From Cellulosilyticum lentocellum DSM 5427 (GTDB lineage: Bacteria; Bacillota; Clostridia; Lachnospirales; Cellulosilyticaceae): a stretch of 64,000 nt of DNA. Of the stretch, positions 12,154-20,215 are shown piece by piece; position 1 is the stretch's first letter; each line of letters opens with the position of its first letter. The notes under the pieces were generated by a model. The model did not search any database and had not been told where the DNA came from. It worked only from the letters and a program-made list of their open reading frames with translations. The DNA lies in contig NC_015275.1 of NCBI RefSeq assembly GCF_000178835.2, forward strand, positions 3,245,001 through 3,309,000, written 5' to 3'. Both the position numbers and the translations under genes were made by a program.

Positions 12154-12176
12154 GATTGTATTTAGTTTTCAAAGTA
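12154..12176 (-). promoter_or_regulatory. rRNA leader boxA-like motif and 5' processing arm
   Basis: On the minus strand this reads TACTTTGAAAACTAAATAC and onward, the boxA-like antitermination sequence common in Firmicute rRNA leaders. It is also the 5' arm of the 23S processing stem (partner 9017-9039, 22 of 23 bases complementary). Confidence 0.75.
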
Positions 12177-12189
12177 CAGGTGCCTATAC

Positions 12190-12218
12190 AATATAGCATT
12201 TATCTTGTTATATGTCAA
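12190..12218 (-). promoter_or_regulatory. 23S rRNA promoter P2
   Basis: Minus-strand -35 TTGACA (12213-12218), 17-base spacer and -10 TATATT (12190-12195). It is the promoter nearer to the 23S gene. Confidence 0.85.
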
Positions 12219-12266
12219 GGCATTATTTTTTCTTTTTAGTCAACCCGTTTTGTGCTGACTTCATGA

Positions 12267-12296
12267 ATTATACTAGATATACTCACTACTTGTCAA
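12267..12296 (-). promoter_or_regulatory. 23S rRNA promoter P1
   Basis: Minus-strand consensus -35 TTGACA (12291-12296), 18-base spacer and -10 TATAAT (12267-12272). With P2 it forms the tandem pair typical of rRNA operons, here placed directly in front of a 23S gene. Confidence 0.85.
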
Positions 12297-12302
12297 CACA
12301 TT

Positions 12303-12995
12303 TTATAGAGTTAACTTATTCTTATTTTCTTCTAACCATTCTTTACTTTTTTCAAAGCTTGGAATAATTTCTTCCATTTTACCTACTTCTTTTCCATCTA
12401 CTAGACCATTTATACGACATAAACTACTTACTAAAATATAATCTATAATCTCTACAGGCATTATTCCCACTCTTACATTGGCAGTTATGCAGGTTTCATC
12501 ACTACGGAATAAAATTGTATTATCATCCATTACTTCAACTTGTGCTGGCACCATTTCGAACATTTCTTTATATGCCTTTAAACGCTCTTTGATCTTCGCA
12601 TTTACTTTTTGCTTATACCAATCAATAATAGCTTGTCTTATTTCTGCAGTAGATTCTGTATAAGTTTCAACTACAAGTTTTCCTCTTAACATCTTTACTT
12701 TAATTTCTTTTAGTTCAGAACTAGTTACTATCTCTAACTTATAGTTCTTTCCTAAATACGTATATTGTTCTAGTAATTGTGACTGCGATGCTTGTGGTCT
12801 ATTGCGATATAGCTCACTGATAATCCATGGTGCATTTCCTTTTACTTTATCCATGACAGCATAAATAGAGGTACCTATTGGTGCAATAACGTTCACTTTG
12901 CCCTCTTCAGTAATTTTGATAGATATCGCCTTTGTTTTCTTATACGTTAAGTCATAGGTTATCTTGGTGCCTTTGTAATCAAAGTTAAGTTTCAT
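12303..12995 (-). CDS. YgjP-type metallopeptidase homologue, active site lost
   Basis: A 230-residue protein with the N-terminal fold of the YgjP/DUF45 (M48-like) peptidases: beta-rich start, then the stretch FRSDETCITANVRVGIMPVE and EIIDYILVSSLCRINGLVDG. In active members the last stretch is VIDYVVVHELAHL, whose HExxH binds zinc. Here the histidines and the glutamate are replaced (SSLCR), so it cannot be a normal zinc peptidase. The frame is intact and AAAGGGG precedes the ATG, which suggests a retained non-catalytic role rather than decay. It lies just upstream of the 23S promoters. Confidence 0.75.
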   Translation of the reverse strand: MKLNFDYKGTKITYDLTYKKTKAISIKITEEGKVNVIAPIGTSIYAVMDKVKGNAPWIISELYRNRPQASQSQLLEQYTYLGKNYKLEIVTSSELKEIKVKMLRGKLVVETYTESTAEIRQAIIDWYKQKVNAKIKERLKAYKEMFEMVPAQVEVMDDNTILFRSDETCITANVRVGIMPVEIIDYILVSSLCRINGLVDGKEVGKMEEIIPSFEKSKEWLEENKNKLTL

Positions 12996-13239
12996 CTTAA
13001 TACCCCTTTTTTAGTTGTTAATAAAGCATATATGTTTCTCAAAACAACATTTTAATTATATCAACTTTTGCGTTTTTTGTACATATCTAAGTTTACATAT
13101 AGCTTACTTTATCTTATTTTTTTACAAAAAACAACCTTCCCTATATTTGTCAGTATTTAATTAACATTTATTATTTTGTTTATTTTTTAGATTATAAATG
13201 CTATAATAAGGTATAATTACCATAAAGAAGGAGATTTAT

Positions 13240-13638
13240 ATGTCAACTGAACTTGAAGCCTTTCAAGATTTCATCGATACTATTTTAATAAGAAATAAGA
13301 GTATCTTAGATCAAACTACTAAGTTACAAGATGCCTGCACACACCTCTGCCGAACTATTTCTAAAGCTGCTACCACCTGTGGCTGCATTACAATAGAGGC
13401 TCATAAACAAACCTATACTTTCACTGAAAGTTCATCTATAGAAGAAATTAAAAATGCAATGTGTACTCATATTTCAGGGAAATTATGTCCTAGTTGTGAA
13501 GATCTTTTTGAAAAGGAATTAGGGCGTGTTCTTTTCTATTTAGGTGCTATAGCTAACACTTTTGACCTCTCGCTTTCAGATGTATTAGAAAAAGAAAAAT
13601 ACCGCACTGAACTACTGGGCAAATACTCCTTGCGCTAA
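13240..13638 (+). CDS. small clostridial protein with Cys/His cluster
   Basis: A 132-residue cytoplasmic protein. It has an N-terminal helical part (FQDFIDTILIRNKSILDQ), a TTCGCITIEA motif near 46-55, then an HISGKLCPSCEDL stretch, and ends with a helix GRVLFYLGAIANTFDLSLSD that recalls MazG-like helices. I remember the same layout in a conserved clostridial family often labelled DUF1573, but the label is uncertain. The Cys/His residues could bind a metal. AAGGAG precedes the ATG. It is monocistronic, with the Nudix gene following on its own promoter region. Confidence 0.65.
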   Translation: MSTELEAFQDFIDTILIRNKSILDQTTKLQDACTHLCRTISKAATTCGCITIEAHKQTYTFTESSSIEEIKNAMCTHISGKLCPSCEDLFEKELGRVLFYLGAIANTFDLSLSDVLEKEKYRTELLGKYSLR

Positions 13639-13743
13639 TATTTTGTCAAAATGTCTAAGAATTGTATACTTTTCCTATTTATTATTTATAACTCGTGCTA
13701 TAATGTTCGTAGATTAATGACACACTAGTCTGAGGAGGCTTTT

Positions 13744-14223
13744 ATGAATCTACGACCAAGAGCTGCCGCTGTCATATTAAATGAACACAATGAACTACTT
13801 GTTCTTCGTCAAAAAGATCCCCGTACAGGCTTTGAATGGTGGACCCTTCCTGGTGGAGGTATGGAACCTGAAGAAAGTGTTATTGATACCATTGTACGCG
13901 AAGTTGAAGAAGAGTGTCATGTTCGTTGTCGTCCTATACAGCTTATTTATATGAGTGAATATGTGGATTATGCTATCAATACACATCATCTAGGAATGTT
14001 TTTTTTAACCACTGTAGATAATATTGAAGATTTAGAAGCTGGTACTGATCCTGAAGTTGTAGAACAATATATTAAAGAATGTCGCTTCATTTCTGAACAG
14101 GAATTAAAATCTTCTGGAATTCCTATATTCCCTCCTGTGTTCAAAGAACAATTTTGGGAGGACTTAAAAACTGGTTTTGTTGGGCATGAGGTTTACCAAC
14201 GTGGTCAAGTTGAAACAGAATAA
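13744..14223 (+). CDS. Nudix hydrolase
   Basis: A 159-residue Nudix-fold hydrolase, which cleaves nucleoside diphosphates linked to another group. The Nudix box spans about residues 37-59 (GGGMEPEES through REVEEECHV). It keeps the REVEEE metal-binding core but has His where the consensus has Gly near the end. The substrate cannot be deduced. GAGGAGG precedes the ATG. It converges on the AbgT-type transporter through a shared terminator. Confidence 0.9.
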   Translation: MNLRPRAAAVILNEHNELLVLRQKDPRTGFEWWTLPGGGMEPEESVIDTIVREVEEECHVRCRPIQLIYMSEYVDYAINTHHLGMFFLTTVDNIEDLEAGTDPEVVEQYIKECRFISEQELKSSGIPIFPPVFKEQFWEDLKTGFVGHEVYQRGQVETE

Positions 14224-14324
14224 TCCACTTAAAATAAGATGATAACTTATATGCTACATTGATTCTTAATGATTTAGCAATTATTCTCTTATCTTTTATC
14301 CATGTTCATCATAAATGATGGCTC

Positions 14325-14383
14325 AATAAAAAGCGGTTACTATTTTTAGTGTCTAAAACTAAAAATAGTAACCGCTTTTTATT
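14325..14383. terminator. bidirectional terminator, 25-bp perfect stem
   Basis: Arms 14325-14349 and 14359-14383 pair perfectly, with a GCGGTTAC core and flanking A/T runs. It ends the Nudix gene and the transporter gene. Confidence 0.92.
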
Positions 14384-14386
14384 TTC

Positions 14387-15943
14387 TTAGAATCCTAATG
14401 GGATACCAAATGTGAAGAATCCAATAAGGATAGTTGTCCATATTACTAAGAACGCCATAGAATATGGGAACATTAAACTGATTAAATCACCCACTGAGTA
14501 TTCAGGTTTATATTTTCTCATGAATACGAGAATTAAACCTGCATAAGACATTAATGGTGTAATAATATTAGTTGAAGAGTCTGCTACACGATATGCTGCT
14601 GCAACCATATCTGGTGTCATTGAACTATTTACATTATATAACATAGGAATGAAAATCGGTCCAAGTAACATCCATTTTGATGTCATACCACCAACAAACA
14701 AGTTAATTATTGCTGTTGTAATAATAAATCCGATTAATAATAGAATTGGATAGTCTGCAAGTCCCATATTTTGGAGACCTGTGGCACCTAAATAAGTTAA
14801 ATAGGTTCCAAGTTGTGACTCACTAAGAAGTGCCAAAAAGTTATATGAGAAGAATGTTAACACGATAGTATATCCCATTGAACTCATAGCAGTTGACATT
14901 GCTTTTACAACGTCTTCCATCTTTTTAAACTTACCTACTTTATAGCCATAGAATAAACCTGGCATAAAGAATACGAAAGTAATGATTAAAATAATGTTAT
15001 CCATTAATGGTGTTACTGTTTTAGCCACGCCAGTTGCTTCATCTACTACTTCATAAGAAGCTAAAGGTCCAAATGCAAGAAGTGCTACGACCGCTCCACC
15101 AATAAGAAGACCAAGTCCTGCCCATTTTAAAGCTTTGTTTTCTTCTGGTTTAACAGTAAACTCATTTAAGTTCATGTCTGCTGGAATAGTATAATCTTGT
15201 TTTTCTAATTTTGGTTTAATAAATTTGATCGTTATAAAGCCACCAACAAGTGTTAAGGCAATTGTTGATACCACAATGAAAATGTAATGCATTGTTGCTG
15301 GTGTAATAGCTTTACCAGCTGCTGTCACAAAAGGTATACCTTGAGCCTCAGCAAAAGCTTTTGCATTAGTACCTAAAATAATATCACTTGGTGTTGCTGG
15401 AATCAGGTTAGCACTAAACCCTGCTGATACCCCAGCAAAGGCTGCTGCCATACCGATAAGTGGATTTTTCTTAAGCCCTGCATAAAGTAAACCAGCTAAA
15501 GGGACAAGAATAATATATCCTGCATCTGTTGCTATACTACTCATAATCCCTAAGAATACAAGTATGAATGGCAAAAACTTATCTGATACTTTTAGACCTA
15601 CCTTTTTAATAAGTGTTGATAAAAGACCTGATTGTTCTGCTAAACCAACACCTAACATAACAACAAGAATTGTTCCTAATACGCCGTTTCCGTATGATAA
15701 CCAGTTTTTAAGTAGCGCGTTATCAAAAATCCATCTCATATTCTCTGCTTCGAACATATTTTTAATTTGATAAGTAATTGTACTACCGTCTTTTGCTAAA
15801 GTTGAGAACTCTTTTCCGCCTAAGAAATATGTTAAAACCATAGTAATGGCAAATAACCCCATAAAGATAATAACTGGATCGGGTATCTTCTTACCAATCG
15901 TCTCAATAAGAGACTTTTTCTGTCTTTTCTTTTCCGTCTTCAT
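14387..15943 (-). CDS. AbgT family transporter
   Basis: A 518-residue membrane protein of the AbgT (p-aminobenzoyl-glutamate transporter) family with about a dozen hydrophobic segments. Diagnostic stretches are GVGLAEQSGL near 100, IMSSIATDAGYIILVPLAGL near 133 and AAFAGVSAGFSANL near 169. Family members import p-aminobenzoyl-glutamate or export folate-pathway inhibitors such as sulfonamides; which applies here is open. A basic N-terminus (KTEKKRQKKS) precedes the first helix. AGGAGG lies before the ATG. It is monocistronic. Confidence 0.9.
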   Translation of the reverse strand: MKTEKKRQKKSLIETIGKKIPDPVIIFMGLFAITMVLTYFLGGKEFSTLAKDGSTITYQIKNMFEAENMRWIFDNALLKNWLSYGNGVLGTILVVMLGVGLAEQSGLLSTLIKKVGLKVSDKFLPFILVFLGIMSSIATDAGYIILVPLAGLLYAGLKKNPLIGMAAAFAGVSAGFSANLIPATPSDIILGTNAKAFAEAQGIPFVTAAGKAITPATMHYIFIVVSTIALTLVGGFITIKFIKPKLEKQDYTIPADMNLNEFTVKPEENKALKWAGLGLLIGGAVVALLAFGPLASYEVVDEATGVAKTVTPLMDNIILIITFVFFMPGLFYGYKVGKFKKMEDVVKAMSTAMSSMGYTIVLTFFSYNFLALLSESQLGTYLTYLGATGLQNMGLADYPILLLIGFIITTAIINLFVGGMTSKWMLLGPIFIPMLYNVNSSMTPDMVAAAYRVADSSTNIITPLMSYAGLILVFMRKYKPEYSVGDLISLMFPYSMAFLVIWTTILIGFFTFGIPLGF

Positions 15944-16337
15944 ACTTTTCCTCCTGCTGTCATTTTATTTTATGTCAACTCATTTAATCTGGTCTTATTA
16001 TAACAACAAGATTTAGCTTTTGCAAGAGCGTTAACCAGTTAATTTATGTAAACTATATGTACATGTAACATATAACATATAAAGAGCCTTGATAATCAAG
16101 CATTACTTATCCTTTTAAATCTTATTTACATATAAGCAAAAAACTTATAGAACTGAGTATTTTGCAGCTTGATGCATTTAAAATTGCATTTATACGTCGC
16201 TTTTGGAAGTTATCCATCTTTTTATTGAATATTAAATAATCAATAACTACTATCTTTTAATATTACTTCGTGTTATAATAACTATATCTTCTACTACTTA
16301 TAGTAGAGCAATATTTTTATAAAAGGAGTATATTTAT
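15944..16337. other. intergenic region upstream of ferredoxin
   Basis: About 390 AT-rich bases between two divergent genes. A TATAAT at about 16274 probably belongs to the ferredoxin promoter, but I cannot pick a convincing -35. No riboswitch or coding sequence was seen. Confidence 0.45.
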
Positions 16338-16529
16338 ATGAAAGCAATCGTTGATCATGATATATGTATTGGATGCGGTTTATGTGCATCTATATCTGAA
16401 GAAGTTTTTACTATGAACGCAGACGGTTTATCAGAACCAATTGCAGATTCAATCGCAGATGAATTAGTAGAAGCTGCTGAAGAAGCTTGTAGTAGCTGCC
16501 CAGTTGATGCTATTACTATAGAGAAATAA
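16338..16529 (+). CDS. single-cluster 4Fe-4S ferredoxin
   Basis: A 63-residue electron carrier. Cys10, Cys13 and Cys16 in CIGCGLC and Cys54 in CSSCPVDAI are the expected ligands of one [4Fe-4S] cluster; Cys51 is extra. The acidic middle (ADSIADELVEAAEEA) is usual for these ferredoxins. AAAGGAG precedes the ATG and its own terminator follows, so it is monocistronic. Its redox partner cannot be told from context. Confidence 0.93.
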   Translation: MKAIVDHDICIGCGLCASISEEVFTMNADGLSEPIADSIADELVEAAEEACSSCPVDAITIEK

Positions 16530-16570
16530 AAAAGCAACGTGACATTTGTCACGTTGCTTTTTTATTTCTC
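16521..16570. terminator. bidirectional terminator after ferredoxin
   Basis: A long hairpin, arms about 16521-16544 and 16547-16570, core AGCAACGTGACA/TGTCACGTTGCT, with A/T tracts on both sides. It overlaps the ferredoxin stop codon and also serves the minus-strand gene at 16614. Confidence 0.9.
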
Positions 16571-16613
16571 TAATCATGTTTCATTCCGACTTAATACATG
16601 CAAGTAAAAAGTT

Positions 16614-17069
16614 TTATTCTATACTTATATACATATGAATCTCACTATTCTGTACATCATTATTAATATAGTGTTCAAAGTCACTCTTATAGCTTCTCTT
16701 CAATTCTTTCATTTGCCAAAGTTTATTCCAAAACATTGGTACAACTTGATTCATATCTCCCTTTAAAATAAACTTGGCATATCTTCCCGCTTGAATATGC
16801 TTAACTATATAAGCCTCATTCCCCTCTATAGTATTTACCTCACACCCTATTGTTACATCATAATCTCCTGTCCAATCTGCTTCATAGTGATCATAAAGAC
16901 AAATAGTTGTATCATCTTTCTTTTGATTCATTGTTAAATAGAGGTTTTCACCAAACAATTGCTGCCATAAACCTCCTATAATCTGTGTTACATTAGGCGA
17001 TTGATTATTAGTGCGAGCACCTACACCTACTAATAGCTTCTCCGTTATATTAACTATTTCATATTCCAT
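16614..17069 (-). CDS. effector-binding domain protein (GyrI/Cass2-like)
   Basis: A 151-residue stand-alone effector-binding domain of the AraC-C/GyrI-like superfamily, starting MEYEIVNITEKLLVGVGART and containing WTGDYDVTIGCEV near 76 and AGRYAKFILKGD near 100. There is no DNA-binding domain. Members bind small hydrophobic molecules or other regulators. AAGGAGAG precedes the ATG. It follows radA's terminus on the opposite side of the ferredoxin terminator. The ligand is unknown. Confidence 0.8.
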   Translation of the reverse strand: MEYEIVNITEKLLVGVGARTNNQSPNVTQIIGGLWQQLFGENLYLTMNQKKDDTTICLYDHYEADWTGDYDVTIGCEVNTIEGNEAYIVKHIQAGRYAKFILKGDMNQVVPMFWNKLWQMKELKRSYKSDFEHYINNDVQNSEIHMYISIE

Positions 17070-17141
17070 TTTATTATCTCTCCTTCATATACTATGATAT
17101 GGACATTATAAGTTATGGAATTTGACAATAGTATGTCATAT

Positions 17142-18539
17142 TTAAAATGGTAAGTCCTTTCTTTCTTCAAACACACTCCAAATCACTTCACTTAATGTGT
17201 TTTTCTCAATAACTTGTAGATTTTTAAATGTCACTTCTCTTTGAAGAGCCTTTCTAGCTACATAAGCTTTTTTATATCCCATGCGATCAGCTTCCTTTAG
17301 CCTCGCTTCTAAAGTTGGTACTCTTTTAAGTTCACCAGTAAGGCCAATATCTGCTATAAAAATAGTGTCACTTGGTATACCTTTTCCTTTTTCTGAGGAA
17401 ACAACACTCATGACTACAGCTAAGTTAACAGCTTGTTCCTTAAGTTTTAAACCACCTGTTGTTTTTACAACTACGTTCTTATCATAAAGTTGTACCTTAC
17501 CTCGTTGCTCTAGAATAGAAATAAGCGTATTAAGTTGCTCTCTCTTCATATTTTCACTGATTCTAGCTGGATAAGGGGTAAATGACGTACTAACAAGGCT
17601 TTCAATTTCTACAATAATAGGCCTTGAACCTTCTCTAACCACAGTAAGGGCTGACCCAGAAACTTGCTCATTTTTTTCTCTCATGGTCATAAAATACTCT
17701 GATGGATTTTCAATAGGTTCCATACCTCTTTCTGTCATAGCAAAGAAAGCTGCTTCTCCTGTAGAACCAAAGCGATTTTTAGATGCAATTACTCCTCTCA
17801 GTTCTTCGCCACTTTCTCCTTCAATAATAAGTACAGCATCTACTAAGTGCTCTAGTGCTCTAACCCCAGCAATTTCATCATCTTTTGTCATTTGTCCTAC
17901 AATAATAATCGCCCTAGGCTTTGTACCATTTTTCGCAACTTGTAACAGCGCATTAGCACATTCCATAGTTTGCACAGGACTGCCTGGCCTTGAGTTATAC
18001 TCTTCCATGATAAAGGTTTGAATACTATCTATTATAATGAGGTCTGCCTCTACTTCTTCTATTAAATCTAAAACATGATTCATACTTACATCTGAATGAA
18101 TCCATATATTCGGATGAATACTCTCTAAAATACGTTCTGCTCTATTTTTGATTTGGCTATCACTTTCTTCTCCTGAAGCATAGAGAACATTCATACCTTG
18201 ATTAGCTACATCTTGAGCTACCTGAAGTAACAAGGTAGATTTACCTGCTCCAGGTCTAGCTGTAATAATAGTAAGAGAATCCTTAACAATACCACCGCCC
18301 ATTACACGATTAAATTCACTAATCCCTGTAATAATACGAGCGGATGTACTACTTTCTACATCAACTAACCTTTTAGTAGGAATAGAACCTTTACTTCTAG
18401 CACCCCCTGTTTTTCTTACAGGCTCTGGTTGTTGTTCTTCTATTGTATTCCATTCCTTACAGGCATCACACTTTCCTTGCCATTTTGAATAGACTTGTCC
18501 ACAACTTGTACATACATAAATTTGCTTTGCTTTTGCCAT
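17142..18539 (-). CDS. radA: DNA repair protein RadA/Sms
   Basis: A 465-residue RecA-like ATPase that helps process recombination intermediates. It has a C4 zinc finger (Cys10, Cys13, Cys24, Cys27), a Walker A region ARPGAGKST near 94 (the usual first Gly is Ala, as in DnaB-type loops), the RadA signature SKNRFGSTGE near 253, and a C-terminal Lon-protease-like domain (GLTGELKRVPTLEARLKEA). The length is typical. AAAGGAA precedes the ATG. clpC lies about 1.7 kb upstream on the same strand, an order common in Firmicutes, but here the two are separated by another gene and non-coding DNA. Confidence 0.96.
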   Translation of the reverse strand: MAKAKQIYVCTSCGQVYSKWQGKCDACKEWNTIEEQQPEPVRKTGGARSKGSIPTKRLVDVESSTSARIITGISEFNRVMGGGIVKDSLTIITARPGAGKSTLLLQVAQDVANQGMNVLYASGEESDSQIKNRAERILESIHPNIWIHSDVSMNHVLDLIEEVEADLIIIDSIQTFIMEEYNSRPGSPVQTMECANALLQVAKNGTKPRAIIIVGQMTKDDEIAGVRALEHLVDAVLIIEGESGEELRGVIASKNRFGSTGEAAFFAMTERGMEPIENPSEYFMTMREKNEQVSGSALTVVREGSRPIIVEIESLVSTSFTPYPARISENMKREQLNTLISILEQRGKVQLYDKNVVVKTTGGLKLKEQAVNLAVVMSVVSSEKGKGIPSDTIFIADIGLTGELKRVPTLEARLKEADRMGYKKAYVARKALQREVTFKNLQVIEKNTLSEVIWSVFEERKDLPF

Positions 18540-18646
18540 AGTTATTCCTTTCTTATCTTATACTATCTTTTTATTTTTCCTTGTTTCTTTATTTTATTTA
18601 TTTTATTTATTTTCCTATCTTTATCTTTTCTTATCTTTATCTTTTT

Positions 18647-18674
18647 CTATCCTTTTTCTATCCTTTTTCTATCC
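18647..18674. repeat. 11-bp tandem repeat upstream of radA
   Basis: CTATCCTTTTT occurs twice followed by a half unit, inside a longer pyrimidine-rich tract (about 18560-18680). It lies in the radA leader, purine-rich on the transcribed strand. Confidence 0.6.
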
Positions 18675-18679
18675 CTTAT

Positions 18680-19386
18680 TTAAATCTACCCCTCTTCTAC
18701 TATACATAGAAGTTTTTAGTGCCTTACTGCTATAAAGAAAAATAATTTTTCCTGCACTCAAACTTATCATTTTTATTCTATACTGCTATTTTACAGTCCC
18801 TTGAGCATCATTTATAGTATAAACCTTTTTATCATTTAAAACCACTTTTCTTATACTTCTCATATGAGTTGATCATGAACGCATTACTGATCTTTTGTTT
18901 CCTTTATTCTTTCTCCATTCCCTTGATTCAGGGATGCATTGCTTAGCACACATTATTAGATATAATGCACTTACTATTTTTTCTTCATTATATATAGTGA
19001 TACTTAGAAATTATATCTAATAGTATATCTATTATTCCCGTATTTAGGATTAATTTTTCCATTCACATGATAATTGTACCCTTTATTCGCCTATCGAATA
19101 AGAAACACAAAATCATTTATTGAAGTTTAATTTCTATGATTCCTTCTGACTTCTTGGCATTCCAATTTATATCACTACTTAGAATATAACTTTGGAATTC
19201 ACTCTAGTTCTTTATCTCTGAGTCTTCAATAAAAATGCCATTTTCTTATCTATCTGACTGTTTATAATATTCATTTTCAAGTATTATGGACCTTAGGTCT
19301 ACTTATCAAGCTCATCCATACATACGTCTTTCATATGATTTTTGTTATTCGGACCAGTGTATCATCATGATGAACACACTAAAAAA
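18680..19386. other. long non-coding region, possible gene relic
   Basis: About 700 bases without an intact gene. On the minus strand 19117-19240 reads as a continuous frame with one internal stop and the fragment ILSSDINWNAKKSEGIIEIK before a stop codon, which looks more like decayed protein than random DNA. I cannot name a parent gene. The remainder shows no structure I can support. Confidence 0.3.
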
Positions 19387-19416
19387 TCGCCTAGGGAAAC
19401 TTTCTTCCTTAGGCGA
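19381..19416 (-). terminator. terminator after the 137-residue gene
   Basis: TCGCCTAGGGAA (19387-19398) pairs with TTCCTTAGGCGA (19405-19416), followed on the minus strand by six T. Confidence 0.85.
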
Positions 19417-19430
19417 CCTTATAGACTTTA

Positions 19431-19844
19431 TTATTTTACTTTTTTAATTTCTACTGTTTGTGCTTCTTTTGCACAGTCTACAGAAAAGCTTAATTTTCCT
19501 GAAACAGTTGAACGAATATTGCCTACTGTTACATCACTAATAATAAGTTTATAGTCCGTAGCTGGTTCTAATTCCATGGTGATTTGTGAACTACCATTAC
19601 CTTCTACTTCAAAGCTCACACCATTATCTGTAACTTTAAACTGGTGCACTGCTGTTCCTGGTAATGACTCATATACTAAAGCACCATCTCTTTTAAGTTT
19701 AGTTACTTCGTAAAAAGTTTTTGCTTTATAAAATCTACCTTCTACTTCGAAGTCTACTACTTTTGTTTTCTCTTGAAGTTCGTAGTTACCAAAACTAAGT
19801 GCCCCGTTTTCTTCAACACGTATAATTTCATTAACAACTGCCAT
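19431..19844 (-). CDS. conserved clostridial hypothetical protein
   Basis: A 137-residue, beta-strand-rich soluble protein beginning MAVVNEIIRVEENGALSFGN, with QITMELEPATDYKLIISDV near 90. I recall close relatives in many clostridia, sometimes mislabelled endosialidase, with no proven function. The ATG at 19844 is preferred over a TTG 15 bases upstream because GGAGG lies eight bases before it. It is downstream of clpC on the same strand but separated by a repeat array, and has its own terminator. Confidence 0.7.
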   Translation of the reverse strand: MAVVNEIIRVEENGALSFGNYELQEKTKVVDFEVEGRFYKAKTFYEVTKLKRDGALVYESLPGTAVHQFKVTDNGVSFEVEGNGSSQITMELEPATDYKLIISDVTVGNIRSTVSGKLSFSVDCAKEAQTVEIKKVK

Positions 19845-20039
19845 TGCTAAATCCTCCAATGTTTTATCTCTTTGTTTATCTCTATTTTTAAATCTTATTC
19901 ATGCCTTTATTATACATGATACTAGGTGAAAAGTATATGAATATTTATATTCAATTTTACTTTATCCTCACATTATATACTTATTTACTTAGTCTGTTTA
20001 TTCAAAAAATAACCGTTATCAAATTTACTCAACCCAAAC

Positions 20040-20215
20040 ACTTAATTTTAGCACTTATAAAACCTATTTATTTGATTTCATTGTTTCTAAAATTTATTTA
20101 CCTATTTTTAGTGTATTTAAGCTTAATCACTTGATTCTAGTATTTTTAAGTGTAGTTACTTGATTTTAATATCTTTAAATTTATTCACTTGATTTTAGTA
20201 TTTCAAGACTTATTT
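20040..20215. repeat. degenerate tandem repeat array, 29-30-bp unit
   Basis: About six imperfect units start at 20040, 20070, 20100, 20129, 20158 and 20187. The last three are spaced exactly 29 bases. The unit begins ACTTGATTTTAGTATTT and is AT-rich. The array runs up to the clpC stop codon. No open frame of plausible composition crosses it. Confidence 0.75.

Noticed and set aside
20040-20215. CRISPR array or short membrane protein gene (Leu/Ile-rich frame)
   Set aside because: Units are adjacent and degenerate, with no spacer sequences; the hydrophobic frame is a product of AT-rich repeats.
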